Shown here one piece after another: positions 1 to 7,894 of a stretch of DNA of 64,000 nt. How positions within the stretch are numbered: the first letter of the stretch is position 1; each line of letters begins with the position of its first letter. Below the pieces are notes generated by a model. It worked only from the letters and a program-made list of their open reading frames with translations. It did no database searches and had not been told where the DNA came from. A program made the translations under genes and the position numbers. The stretch is from Streptomyces sp. NBC_01716 (lineage in GTDB: Bacteria; Actinomycetota; Actinomycetes; Streptomycetales; Streptomycetaceae), in assembly GCF_036248275.1 (NCBI RefSeq), contig NZ_CP109181.1, forward strand, positions 620,001-684,000, written 5' to 3'.

Positions 1-2944
1 GGTCCTCGTCCCACTGGGCGCGGCTGGTCAGCAGGAGGCCCAGGTTCATGGCCGCCGCGTCGGTACCCAGACGGTCGCCGTGCTCCATGGCCATCGCCTC
101 GCGCAGGAGCGCCGCGGCCTCGTCGGCGGCGGAGGTGTCCCCGACGATCTCGCACCAGCAACGCAGCGCTTCGGCCAGGTTGTTGAGGTGCATGGAACGC
201 TCCATGGCCGTCGGTGGGCTCTCGCGCACCGCGCGGCGCAGCACCGTCACTCCTTCGGCCAGCCAGACGCGGTTGCCGGTGACCGACGAGCGGTTCATGA
301 GGGCGCCGCCCAGGTTGGTGAGCGCCATGCCGAGGCGCGCCTTGGGCACGGTGGTCACGGCCTCGCGCAGCGTGCCGATGGCGGTGTCCATGAGGGTTTC
401 GTCGCGGCTGTCGACGGCCCGGTACCACTCGGCGTTGCCCAGGCACATGAGGATGATGCCCCGCAGGTCGACGGTGGGCTGTTCGGCGGCCAGGGCGGCA
501 CGGAACAGCCGCATCGCCTCGTCACTCTGCTGTACGTCGCGGGTGTGGCGGTAGTGGTCAGCCAGGCTGTTCGCGATGTTGAGCAAAGCCACGGCCGTCG
601 GCTGTCCCGCCGCGATGGCGAGCGCCTCCCGGTGGCATCGGACGGACTCCTCCAGCGGGGCGGGGTCGCCGGTGAAACGGGCGAGGGTACGCAGGGTGTC
701 GCCGAGGGAGCTGAGGCAGGCGGCCCTGCCGGGGGTGGCGTCGTCCGCGCCGGCCAGGGCTTCACGCAGTACGCCGACGCCCTCCCTCAGCAGTTCGGGG
801 TCCGATCCGAATTCGCCGAGAGCCAGCAGGGATTCGCCCAGGGCGCCGAGCCGGTGCACCCGGAAGTGGTCCTGCGCCGAGGTCATGGCGACAGCTTCCC
901 GGTGGCTGGTCACAGCGTCGGCGAAGAACTCGACACGGCCGGTGCGCAGGCCGAGTTTGGCCAGGACGGTGCCGAGGTGCGACCGGCAGGTGGCGCCCGC
1001 GGTGACGCGGATGCGCGGGAGGTCCGCCATCACCTTGCGCAGGAGGCGTGTCGCTTCCCGGTACAGGTCGAGCGCTTCCTCGAACGCGTCGACGCCGCTC
1101 ACGCCGCTCATGGTGTCGGCCCGGTTCACGAGGACTCTGGCGTACTCCGACTCGTAGTCCCAGCGCAACGGGTCGCCGGGCGGAAGCAGCTCGATCGCCC
1201 GGAGCATCTCGTCGCCGCACCGCTGCCAGGCGTCGTCGTCCGTACCGGCGCGTCCGGCCAGCGCCGAGCCGAGTTCGAAACGCGCGGTGGCCTCGAAGTC
1301 GTCGCTGGGAGGCGGCAGTGCGAGGCACTTGCGGAAGCAGTCGGCGGCCTCGTCCGCGTCGGCGCCCGTGTCCGGGTCCGGGTCTGTGCCCCGGTCCGGG
1401 TCCGGGTCCGAGGCGATCAGGCAGCGTCCGAGTGCCAGGAGCACCCGGGCGCGCTCCGTCGTGCGGGCCGGCAGGTCTTCGGCCAGACCGCGGAGCAGCG
1501 TGATCGCCTCGTGAAGTTCCCCCGGACCGTGGGGGGTTGAGGCGGGCCGCAGAGCGGCACGCTTGCGCAGCAGGTCGGCGAGCCTGGTGCCGTGGTTCAC
1601 CCGTCGGCGCAGGTCGTCGGTGAGTACGGAGGTCATCTCCATTCCCCGGCGGGCGTGGGAAACGGCCTCGTCCAGGTCGGCGATGATGCCCGTCGCGGCG
1701 TGCCGCGAGCCCAGCACACCGGCGAGCACGAAGTGCGCCTGGGCGAGCGCCGGATGGCCGGGCGGCGCGCCCTCAAGGGCTTCGCGGCTGGTTGTGTACG
1801 CGTCGTCGAAGGCGTCCAGATGTCCGGTACGCACCGCGCGCCCGGCCAGCAGCAGGGCCAGGTTGGTGAGGTACAGAGTGCGTTCGACGGCGTTGGGGGC
1901 CATGTCTGCGGCCGCGCGGCCGGTGGCGATGCCCTCCTCGTACCGCTCGGCGTCGTCGCCGCTCTCCATGGCCCGCAGGATCAGGGCCACGCCCAGGTCG
2001 GAGAGGAACGAGGGGCGCTGAGGTATGACGACGTCCGGCTCCGAAAGGACCGCACGCAGCAGCGCGATGCCCTCGGAGAGCAGCCCCGGCTCCACCAGTT
2101 CCCTGGCGGCGACGCAGAGCGCCGAACCGAGGGTGGCGGTGTGCTGCGCGCGCATCGGGTTGTTCCATGTGCACAGCTCCACCGACCGCCGCAGTTCTGC
2201 GACGGCCTCCCGCATCGCCTCTCTGTTCGCGCTCACCTCGGACCAGTGTCTGAGCGTGTACCCCAAGTTGCCGTGTCTGCGGGCCTGTTCGTCCCGATCG
2301 CCTGGTGCGCAGACGACGGCCGCACGGCCGGTGTCGACCGCTTCGGAGATCGTGTGGCGTCCCGCGCCCTCCTGGAACCTGTAGAGGAGGACGATTCCGA
2401 GGTCCGAGAGGCAGACGCCCTGTTCGAGGCTGCCCTCACCGAATCCGGCGACGGCGTGCCGCAGCAAGGCCTCGGCCATGGGCAGGGCCCCGGGGTGCCG
2501 GCTCTGCTGGAACATCAGCGCCACCCCGACACCCCCGTCGTACGCGAAGCCGGGTTCCGTCCCGGCTCCCTCGGGTGCGCCGGACAGCGTGGCGAACAAC
2601 GGGCCCAGCCCGTCCGGCACTTGTGCGGGATCCTGCTCATGGATCCCGGCGAACCGAAGCAGCGCGGCGCCGAGCGCCGTCCGATCGGCCTCGCCTCCGG
2701 CGAGATAGCGGCACCAGTCGAGGTGGCCGAGAGCCAGGACCCCGAGGGCCCATATGTTCCCGTCGGGCAGGACGACGCCACCGCGTACCTCGTCGGCCGC
2801 CTCCCATGCCTCGGCCCCGAGGAACCACTCCAGGGCGGCCGGCTCGGACTCCGCGCGCTCGGACTGCCGAAGGATGCGGTGCGCGGCGTTCACCGTCCGC
2901 GCCGCAGGTCCCCCTGAACCGTCACTGTTCCCGCGTAACTCCAC
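1..2944 (-). CDS. TPR-repeat (CHAT-type) protein, N-terminal part; gene runs off the left edge
   Basis: About 981 codons are open on the minus strand and continue past base 1. The translation is a solenoid of helical repeats of roughly 45 residues, with recurring signatures such as LSDLGVALILRA, LTNLALLLAGRA, LSSLGDTLRTLA and LNNLAEALRCW. This is the style of the large actinobacterial TPR proteins that often end in a CHAT protease domain; that C-terminus would lie outside the window, so CHAT is only an inference. The start chosen is GTG at 2944, preceded 5 nt upstream by GGGGGGAG; an internal in-frame GTG at 2893 is possible. Around residues 515-530 there is a low-complexity Asp/Pro/Gly stretch encoded by a tcc-ggg type repeat near 1370-1412. 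It is divergent from the TetR gene at 3097. Function unknown; probably a scaffold or signalling protein. Confidence 0.8.
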   Translation of the reverse strand, partial: MELRGNSDGSGGPAARTVNAAHRILRQSERAESEPAALEWFLGAEAWEAADEVRGGVVLPDGNIWALGVLALGHLDWCRYLAGGEADRTALGAALLRFAGIHEQDPAQVPDGLGPLFATLSGAPEGAGTEPGFAYDGGVGVALMFQQSRHPGALPMAEALLRHAVAGFGEGSLEQGVCLSDLGIVLLYRFQEGAGRHTISEAVDTGRAAVVCAPGDRDEQARRHGNLGYTLRHWSEVSANREAMREAVAELRRSVELCTWNNPMRAQHTATLGSALCVAARELVEPGLLSEGIALLRAVLSEPDVVIPQRPSFLSDLGVALILRAMESGDDAERYEEGIATGRAAADMAPNAVERTLYLTNLALLLAGRAVRTGHLDAFDDAYTTSREALEGAPPGHPALAQAHFVLAGVLGSRHAATGIIADLDEAVSHARRGMEMTSVLTDDLRRRVNHGTRLADLLRKRAALRPASTPHGPGELHEAITLLRGLAEDLPARTTERARVLLALGRCLIASDPDPDRGTDPDPDTGADADEAADCFRKCLALPPPSDDFEATARFELGSALAGRAGTDDDAWQRCGDEMLRAIELLPPGDPLRWDYESEYARVLVNRADTMSGVSGVDAFEEALDLYREATRLLRKVMADLPRIRVTAGATCRSHLGTVLAKLGLRTGRVEFFADAVTSHREAVAMTSAQDHFRVHRLGALGESLLALGEFGSDPELLREGVGVLREALAGADDATPGRAACLSSLGDTLRTLARFTGDPAPLEESVRCHREALAIAAGQPTAVALLNIANSLADHYRHTRDVQQSDEAMRLFRAALAAEQPTVDLRGIILMCLGNAEWYRAVDSRDETLMDTAIGTLREAVTTVPKARLGMALTNLGGALMNRSSVTGNRVWLAEGVTVLRRAVRESPPTAMERSMHLNNLAEALRCWCEIVGDTSAADEAAALLREAMAMEHGDRLGTDAAAMNLGLLLTSRAQWDED

Positions 2945-3096
2945 ACACGCTCCCCCCGTGGGACGAATGCCGTCAGCAGGATCAACGTACCGACCTCAGC
3001 CGGGACTTGAGGGTGGAATACGGTCTCGCTCGTCCCACCAGGGGCGAAGTACCGTGTGCGTATGGCTTCAACAGGCCGAAGACGGGGGACGCGACG

Positions 3097-3687
3097 ATGA
3101 CGATCGGGGTTCGCGCACAGCAACGGCAGCACACACGGCACACCTTGCTGCGGGAGAGCCGGCGGCTGTTCTCGAAACTGGGTTACGCGTCCGTGGGTCT
3201 GTCGGAGATCGTCGGGGCCGCCGGGGTGACCAAAGGCGCGCTGTACCACCACTTCGACAGCAAGGCGGAACTGTTCCGGGCCGTGCTGGAACAGGTTCAG
3301 CAGGAGGTCGCCGCGCACGTCGCGGCGAAGGCGGACGCCCAGGAGGATGCCTGGGACCAGTTCACCCACGGCTGCCAGGCGTTCCTCAGCGCGTCCACCG
3401 ACCCCGCGATCCAGCGCATCATGCTCGTCGACGGGCCGGCGGTGCTCGGCTGGCGTGACTGGCGGGCGATGAACGAGGCCACCTCCGGCCGCCACTTGGC
3501 CCAGGCTCTGGCCGTCCTGGTCCACGAGGGCACCATCCCCGCACAGCCGGTCGCGCCGCTCGCACACCTGTTGTCGGGGGCGATGAACGAGGCGGCGCTG
3601 TGGCTGGCGGCCTCGGCGGACTCCGCCGATCTCACGGACGCGCGAAGGGCGTTGGCGCGGATGCTGGAGGCGCTGCGCGCGAAGTGA
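3097..3687 (+). CDS. TetR/AcrR-family transcriptional regulator
   Basis: A 196-residue protein with a classic TetR N-terminal helix-turn-helix: RRLFSKLGYASVGLSEIVGAA followed by GVTKGALYHHFDSKAELF (residues ~20-60). The C-terminal half is a helical ligand-binding domain containing LVDGPAVLGW, a sequence typical of a common actinobacterial TetR subgroup. ATG 3097 follows a purine-rich GGGGGAC stretch; the open frame extends further upstream, but the HTH position relative to the N-terminus supports this start. It is divergent from the TPR gene and convergent with the VOC gene at 3707-4057. Its target could be itself, the VOC/PPTase genes or the MFS exporter; the sequence does not decide. Confidence 0.92.
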   Translation: MTIGVRAQQRQHTRHTLLRESRRLFSKLGYASVGLSEIVGAAGVTKGALYHHFDSKAELFRAVLEQVQQEVAAHVAAKADAQEDAWDQFTHGCQAFLSASTDPAIQRIMLVDGPAVLGWRDWRAMNEATSGRHLAQALAVLVHEGTIPAQPVAPLAHLLSGAMNEAALWLAASADSADLTDARRALARMLEALRAK

Positions 3688-3706
3688 CCGGGGCCGCGGC
3701 CGGTGG

Positions 3707-4057
3707 TCAGTCCGGCGCGACGATGTCGATCCGGACCCCGTTGGGGTCGGTGATGACGAGGTGTCCGCGATCCGCGCGCCCGGCCGCCCCGAGGGCGGCG
3801 ATCCGCTCCCACTCCTCTGCCGTGTCGTCCACCGCCAGGGTGAGCCGCACCGCGCGCACCGGCCGAAGAAGCGCCTGCGGCACCGCCGGATGAGCGTTAT
3901 CGAGCAGAGCGAGTTCGCGCTGCGGCCCGCCGGGCCGGCTGAGACCGGCGTACCACTGGGTCGTGAACGTGGCGGTGAAGCCGAACAGTCTGTTGTAGAA
4001 GCTGCGGGACTCCCCCAGCCGTGACGTGCAGATCACCGGACAGAAGCTGGTCAGCAT
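3707..4057 (-). CDS. VOC-family (glyoxalase/bleomycin-resistance fold) protein
   Basis: A single-domain protein of about 116 residues with the vicinal-oxygen-chelate pattern: TSFCPVICTSRLGESRSFYN at the N-terminus, LTLAVDDTAEEWERIAALGA in the middle and ITDPNGVRIDIVAPD at the end. It is clearly paralogous to the VOC gene at 4982 on the other side of the phosphopantetheinyl transferase. Start: GGAG at 4067-4070 is 9 nt from ATG 4057; an upstream ATG (4066) and GTG (4072) are in frame and cannot be excluded. A long inverted repeat lies directly upstream. Family members include drug-binding resistance proteins and small-molecule isomerases or dioxygenases; the actual substrate is unknown. Confidence 0.85.
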   Translation of the reverse strand: MLTSFCPVICTSRLGESRSFYNRLFGFTATFTTQWYAGLSRPGGPQRELALLDNAHPAVPQALLRPVRAVRLTLAVDDTAEEWERIAALGAAGRADRGHLVITDPNGVRIDIVAPD

Positions 4058-4079
4058 GGGGGACATCTCCACTCACGTA

Positions 4080-4118
4080 CCAACGGTATGCGAATGGAAC
4101 CTAATGGCATACCGTTGG
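4080..4118. promoter_or_regulatory. Perfect 12-bp inverted repeat upstream of the VOC gene (probable operator)
   Basis: CCAACGGTATGC (4080-4091) and its exact reverse complement GCATACCGTTGG (4107-4118) flank a 15-nt AT-richer spacer. It sits in the 77-nt gap between the PPTase stop (4135) and the VOC start (4057), where the VOC promoter is expected. No U-tract follows on either strand, so an operator is more likely than a terminator. The TetR protein encoded at 3097 is an obvious candidate binder, but that is inference. Confidence 0.55.
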
Positions 4119-4134
4119 CATGTCAACGCGGGCC

Positions 4135-4878
4135 TCACTCCTCCAACGAGCCGACGCCGCCCAGGACATGGCCGTACGCCGACCAGTTCAGCTCACCCGG
4201 TCCGGCGGGCACCCGCACCCACCGGGGAACGGCCAGCGCGGCGGCGTGCGTTCTGTCCTGCGGGCCGCAGGAGAGATTGACGACGCTCCAGCCCACGGGC
4301 CTTCCCTCTCCCCCCGCTCCCAGATAGTCCCGGTCGAGCCCCCGGCTGAGGCCGGTCCCCAATGCTTTCAGATACGCCTCCTTGCGCGTCCACAACCGGC
4401 AGAATTCCAGGGGGAGTTCGGCCCGGAGAACCCTGAGCAGCTCTTCCCGCTCGCGCGGATGCAGCCGCGCCAGGCACAGTTCGACCGTCCGGCGGCCGGG
4501 CAGCGACTCCACGTCGACCCCGACGGGCACGTCGGCGACCGCGACGAGAGTGATGCCCGCGCCGTGGGAGAGGGAGAAGTGCGGGCCGCCGGGGCCGCCG
4601 AGGAGAACCGGCCGGCCGTTCGGGCCGCCGCAGTGCGCGCACCGGTCACGGCCGAAGCGAAGGTCCCGGGGGTGGACGCCGAGCCGGTCACCCAGCAGCA
4701 GTCGCAGCCCCACATGCGCCGCTAGATACATCGACCGGTCGCGGCGGTGGGTGAAGGATGCCGCCTTGGCCCGCTCCCGCGCGTCGAGCAGCGAGAGTGA
4801 GAGGTCTTCGCGCCACGGGGGCGCCTGCCGCACCGCCCATACGCGGACTTCGCCCGCGGGGTGCACCGCCGATGTCAT
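4135..4878 (-). CDS. Sfp-type 4'-phosphopantetheinyl transferase
   Basis: Transfers the phosphopantetheine arm of CoA to the active serine of carrier domains, activating the PCP and ACPs of the adjacent assembly line. About 247 residues. Visible family motifs are GRPVLLG with HFSLSH, the Mg/CoA site VGVDVE, and FCRLWTRKEAYLKALGTGL carrying the W-x-x-K-E-x-x-x-K signature. A CAHCGG segment precedes the first motif, as in many actinobacterial members. ATG 4878 is chosen because AGG lies 6 nt upstream; the frame is open a further 24 codons but without a comparable ribosome site. It is minus strand, like the PKS genes, but separated from them by the plus-strand VOC gene and a terminator, so it is transcribed independently. 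Confidence 0.95.
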   Translation of the reverse strand: MTSAVHPAGEVRVWAVRQAPPWREDLSLSLLDARERAKAASFTHRRDRSMYLAAHVGLRLLLGDRLGVHPRDLRFGRDRCAHCGGPNGRPVLLGGPGGPHFSLSHGAGITLVAVADVPVGVDVESLPGRRTVELCLARLHPREREELLRVLRAELPLEFCRLWTRKEAYLKALGTGLSRGLDRDYLGAGGEGRPVGWSVVNLSCGPQDRTHAAALAVPRWVRVPAGPGELNWSAYGHVLGGVGSLEE

Positions 4879-4981
4879 GTCGACCTGCCTTCGAGGTGCC
4901 TTCGATCCGGCGGACGTGACGCGGCGGCGGATGCCTCGTTGAGACAACACGACCGCGTACCCGCCCCAGAACGGTGCTGTG

Positions 4982-5416
4982 ATGACGACCTCTGCCGTGA
5001 CCAGCTTCTACCCCGTGCTCTGCACCGAGCGGCTCAGTGAGTCGGTGGCCTTCTACAGCACGCTGTTCGGATTCGAGACGACCTACACGAGCGACTGGTG
5101 CGTCAGCCTGCGGCGGCCAGAGCCGCCGTACTACGAACTCGCTCTCGTCGCCGCCGGGCACGAGACCGTGCCGGAGACCTACCGCCGGCCGGCTCAGGGC
5201 CTGCTCCTCAACTTCGAGGTGGCCGACGTCGACGCCGAGTACACGCGCCTCGTGACGGGCGCCGGCCTGAAGGCCGAACTCCCCTTGCGCAGCGAGGCGT
5301 TCGGCCAGCGCCACTTCATCGTGGCCGCCCCCGACGGCGTACTGATCGACGTCATCACGCCCATCGCCCCGACGGAGGAGTACGCGGACGCCTACCAGGA
5401 TCAGTCGGGCGACTAA
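4982..5416 (+). CDS. VOC-family protein, paralogue of the gene at 3707-4057
   Basis: A 144-residue VOC-fold protein: [20 protein letters not shown] at the N-terminus, [16 protein letters not shown] centrally and [15 protein letters not shown] near the C-terminus. It aligns over its length with the 3707-4057 product (shared TSFxPVxCTxRLxES core). ATG 4982 is the likelier start; GTG 4979 immediately before is an alternative. It is divergent from the PPTase and ends in a bidirectional terminator shared with the MFS gene. Role unknown; resistance or tailoring are both possible given the cluster context. Confidence 0.88.
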   Translation: MTTSAVTSFYPVLCTERLSESVAFYSTLFGFETTYTSDWCVSLRRPEPPYYELALVAAGHETVPETYRRPAQGLLLNFEVADVDAEYTRLVTGAGLKAELPLRSEAFGQRHFIVAAPDGVLIDVITPIAPTEEYADAYQDQSGD

Positions 5417-5423
5417 GCCCTGC

Positions 5424-5451
5424 GCGGCCCGCGTCGCGTGACGCGGGCCGC
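5424..5451. terminator. Bidirectional hairpin terminator between VOC (+) and MFS (-) genes
   Basis: GCGGCCCGCGTC (5424-5435), loop GCGT, then the exact complement GACGCGGGCCGC (5440-5451): a 12-bp perfect GC stem, 7 nt after the TAA of the VOC gene and 18 nt from the MFS stop. There is no U-tract, which is usual for Streptomyces terminators. Confidence 0.8.
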
Positions 5452-5469
5452 ACAATCCGCAGGGATCGC

Positions 5470-7041
5470 CTACCCCTCCACCTTGACGGCGGGAACGACT
5501 CCGTCGGACGAACCGTCCGCGCCTTCGGGGGCCTCACCCGCACCCGTGGCCGGAATCTTGATGACCACCGCCACCAGCACGGCGGAGGCAACCGCGACCA
5601 ACGCCCCGATGCCACCGATGACGTTCATGCCGTCGGTGAACGCCTCCCGCGCGGAGCCGAGCAGGACGGCCGCCACGTCCGATGACAGGCCCTGCGCCGT
5701 CTCGACCGCCCCCGCGAGCGTGTCATCGGCGCCCGCCACCCCCGCCGGGACGTCCACCCCGCTCCGGTACACGGCGGCGCCGAGGCTGCCGAGCAGGGCG
5801 ACGCCGAGCGCCATGCCGAGTTCGGTGCTGGTCTCCGAGAGGGCCGCGGCGGACCCGGCCTGCTCGGGCTGAGCCGATCCGACGACGATGTCCGTGCCGA
5901 GTGCGATGAGCGGGCCGCCGCCCGCGTAGACGAAGGCGAAGCCCGTCACCACCTGGGCGATGCCCGACGAGCTGTCGGCCAGGCTCAGCATCACATGGCC
6001 GATGCCCGAGACTGCGAGCCCTGCCGCGACGACGTACGCCGGACGGAACCTGCTCGCCGCCATCGGTGAGACCACGGCCGTCACGATCAGCGCGAAGGCG
6101 GCAGGCAGCAGATAGAGACCGGCCCTCATCGGGGACAGTCCGCCGACGAGCTGCAGGAACTGAGTGACCATCAGATACGTGCCGCCGGCCACCAGCATGC
6201 TGAGCAGCAGCGTCACCAGGGCCGTGAGGAAGGTGGAGCTGCGGAAGAGAGCGAGATCGAGCAGCGGGCTCTCCAGCGTGCGCTGCCGGCGGACGAACAG
6301 CACGCCGACGACCAGACCGACGACGATCGCCAGGAGCGGGACCGCGCCGAACCCGTCGTTGGCGATCTCCTTCAGTCCGTAGATCACCGGCAGGATCGCG
6401 GCGAGCGACAGCCCCACGCTGGCGAGGTCGATCCGGCCGGCCTCCTCGTCGCGGTACTCCGGCAGCAGGATCGGGCCGGCCACCAGCAGCAGACCCATGA
6501 TGGGCACGCCGAGCAGGAAGACCGAACCCCACCAGAAGTACTCCAGCATGGCGCCGCCGACCACGGGGCCGAGCGCGATGCCCACGGAGAACATGGTGAC
6601 CCAGATCGCGATCGCCACGCCGCGCTGCCGCGCGTCGCGGAACATGTTGATGATCAGGGCGAGGGTCGAGGGCATCAGCGTGGCTCCGGCGATGCCCATC
6701 GCGGCCCGCGCCGCTATCAGCGTGGCCGGGTCGTTCGCGAAGACGGCGGCCAGCGACGCGACGCCGAACGCGGCGGCGCCGATCAGCAGCAGCTTCCTGC
6801 GGCCGATACGGTCACCCAGGGTGCCCATCGCCACCAGGAAGCCGGCGATGAGGAAGCCGTAGATGTCGATGATCCACAGCATCTGGGCGGCGGAGGGGTT
6901 CAGGCCCTCACTGATGTGCGGTACGGCCAGGTGCAGCACGCTCACATCGATGGACAGCAGCAAGGTGGGCAGCGCCAGCACGGCCAGGCCCAACCACTCA
7001 CGGGGTCCGGCCTGCGAAGTGGTTTCGGCGGTGGTACTCAC
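5470..7041 (-). CDS. MFS drug exporter, 14-TM DHA2 (EmrB/QacA) family
   Basis: A 523-residue integral membrane protein with about 14 hydrophobic segments. Diagnostic motifs are motif A GTLGDRIGRRKLL between TM2 and TM3, and motif C GIALGPVVGG in TM5. The N-terminal WLGLAVLALPTLLLSIDVSV is typical of the family, and the C-terminus is a soluble tail. GTG 7041 is preceded by AAAGGAA at 5-nt spacing. It is the last gene of the biosynthetic operon, 43 nt after the thioesterase, which makes it the likely self-resistance or export pump for the cluster product. No binding-site residues for a particular drug can be read from the sequence. Confidence 0.93.
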   Translation of the reverse strand: MSTTAETTSQAGPREWLGLAVLALPTLLLSIDVSVLHLAVPHISEGLNPSAAQMLWIIDIYGFLIAGFLVAMGTLGDRIGRRKLLLIGAAAFGVASLAAVFANDPATLIAARAAMGIAGATLMPSTLALIINMFRDARQRGVAIAIWVTMFSVGIALGPVVGGAMLEYFWWGSVFLLGVPIMGLLLVAGPILLPEYRDEEAGRIDLASVGLSLAAILPVIYGLKEIANDGFGAVPLLAIVVGLVVGVLFVRRQRTLESPLLDLALFRSSTFLTALVTLLLSMLVAGGTYLMVTQFLQLVGGLSPMRAGLYLLPAAFALIVTAVVSPMAASRFRPAYVVAAGLAVSGIGHVMLSLADSSSGIAQVVTGFAFVYAGGGPLIALGTDIVVGSAQPEQAGSAAALSETSTELGMALGVALLGSLGAAVYRSGVDVPAGVAGADDTLAGAVETAQGLSSDVAAVLLGSAREAFTDGMNVIGGIGALVAVASAVLVAVVIKIPATGAGEAPEGADGSSDGVVPAVKVEG

Positions 7042-7084
7042 ATGTTTCCTTTCGGGGATGGTGCGCGTCGGTGCCCGAATACGG

Positions 7085-7894
7085 TCATCGGGCGAGGGGG
7101 TGTGGCAGGGCCGGCTCCGGCCGTGGGCGGTCGGGGCCGGGGATCAGACGGGCGGCGACGGCCGCCGCGTTGGCGGGTGTGTAGAGGTAGAAGTGACCGC
7201 CCGTGAACGTCTGGCGGCTGAAGCCGCCCGACGTCTCCAGCGACCACAGGTACATCCGCTCGTCGATGACGACCGGGTCGTCCACCGCGCCGAGCGCCAG
7301 GATGGGGACGCGGGTGCCGGACAGCGGCCGACGGTAGGTCTCCATCGCCTCCAGGTCGGCGCGGATCGCCCGGAGCGACGACTGGACCAGATCGGTACGG
7401 TCCACCAGCCCGGGAGACATCCCGCCCAGGTCCGTCACATGCTCCAACAGCTCGGCGTCCGTCCTGAGATGGGCGAACGGCGGCTCGCTGGGGAAGCACG
7501 GCGGCTGACGCGCGGAGACCGCCAGCAGGGTGGGAGGCAGGCCGCCCCGCTCCATCGCCCGGGTGAGCTCGTATCCGAGCACGCTGCCGAAACTGTGCCC
7601 GACGACCGCGTACGGCAGGGGCTCCAGCTCCGCGAGGCCCCGGACGAGGGCGTCCACCAGCGGCTCGACGCGGGTCACCAGGGGCTCGTTGATACGCGTG
7701 CCCCGGCCGGGCAGTTGGGCGACGACGCACTCCACGTCCTCGGGCAGCACCTGCCACCAGGAGCGGAACGCGGACGGCCACCCGCCGGCGTGCGGGAGTG
7801 CCACGATCCGGAACCGGGCGCGGGGCCGTGGCCCCGGGCCGTGGCCGGCCACGGGGCGCGCGCCGCTCCCCACCGTCATCCACCAGCCGCTCAT
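7085..7894 (-). CDS. Type II (editing) thioesterase
   Basis: A 269-residue alpha/beta hydrolase of the free-standing TEII class that clears misprimed or stalled carrier domains of NRPS/PKS systems. Seen: RIVALPHAGGWPSAFRSW at the N-terminus, AQLPGRGTRINEP, the nucleophile elbow GHSFGS with Ser101, DDPVV and the C-terminal catalytic-histidine segment TGGHFYLYT. Its ATG overlaps the TGA of the upstream deacylase (ATGA, 7891-7894), so translation is coupled. The assembly line has no integral TE because release is by the AONS domain, so this protein is more likely a proofreader than the releasing enzyme. Confidence 0.95.
   Translation of the reverse strand: MSGWWMTVGSGARPVAGHGPGPRPRARFRIVALPHAGGWPSAFRSWWQVLPEDVECVVAQLPGRGTRINEPLVTRVEPLVDALVRGLAELEPLPYAVVGHSFGSVLGYELTRAMERGGLPPTLLAVSARQPPCFPSEPPFAHLRTDAELLEHVTDLGGMSPGLVDRTDLVQSSLRAIRADLEAMETYRRPLSGTRVPILALGAVDDPVVIDERMYLWSLETSGGFSRQTFTGGHFYLYTPANAAAVAARLIPGPDRPRPEPALPHPLAR

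Noticed and set aside
1374..1412. GGGTCC-type short tandem repeats as a regulatory repeat
   Set aside because: They lie in frame in the TPR gene and encode an Asp-Pro/Gly-rich linker.
80..2917. Long plus-strand open frames opposite the TPR gene
   Set aside because: Their translations are low-complexity Arg/Gly/Val/Gln-rich shadows, while the minus-strand frame shows repeated TPR-like helices and has a proper ribosome site at 2944.
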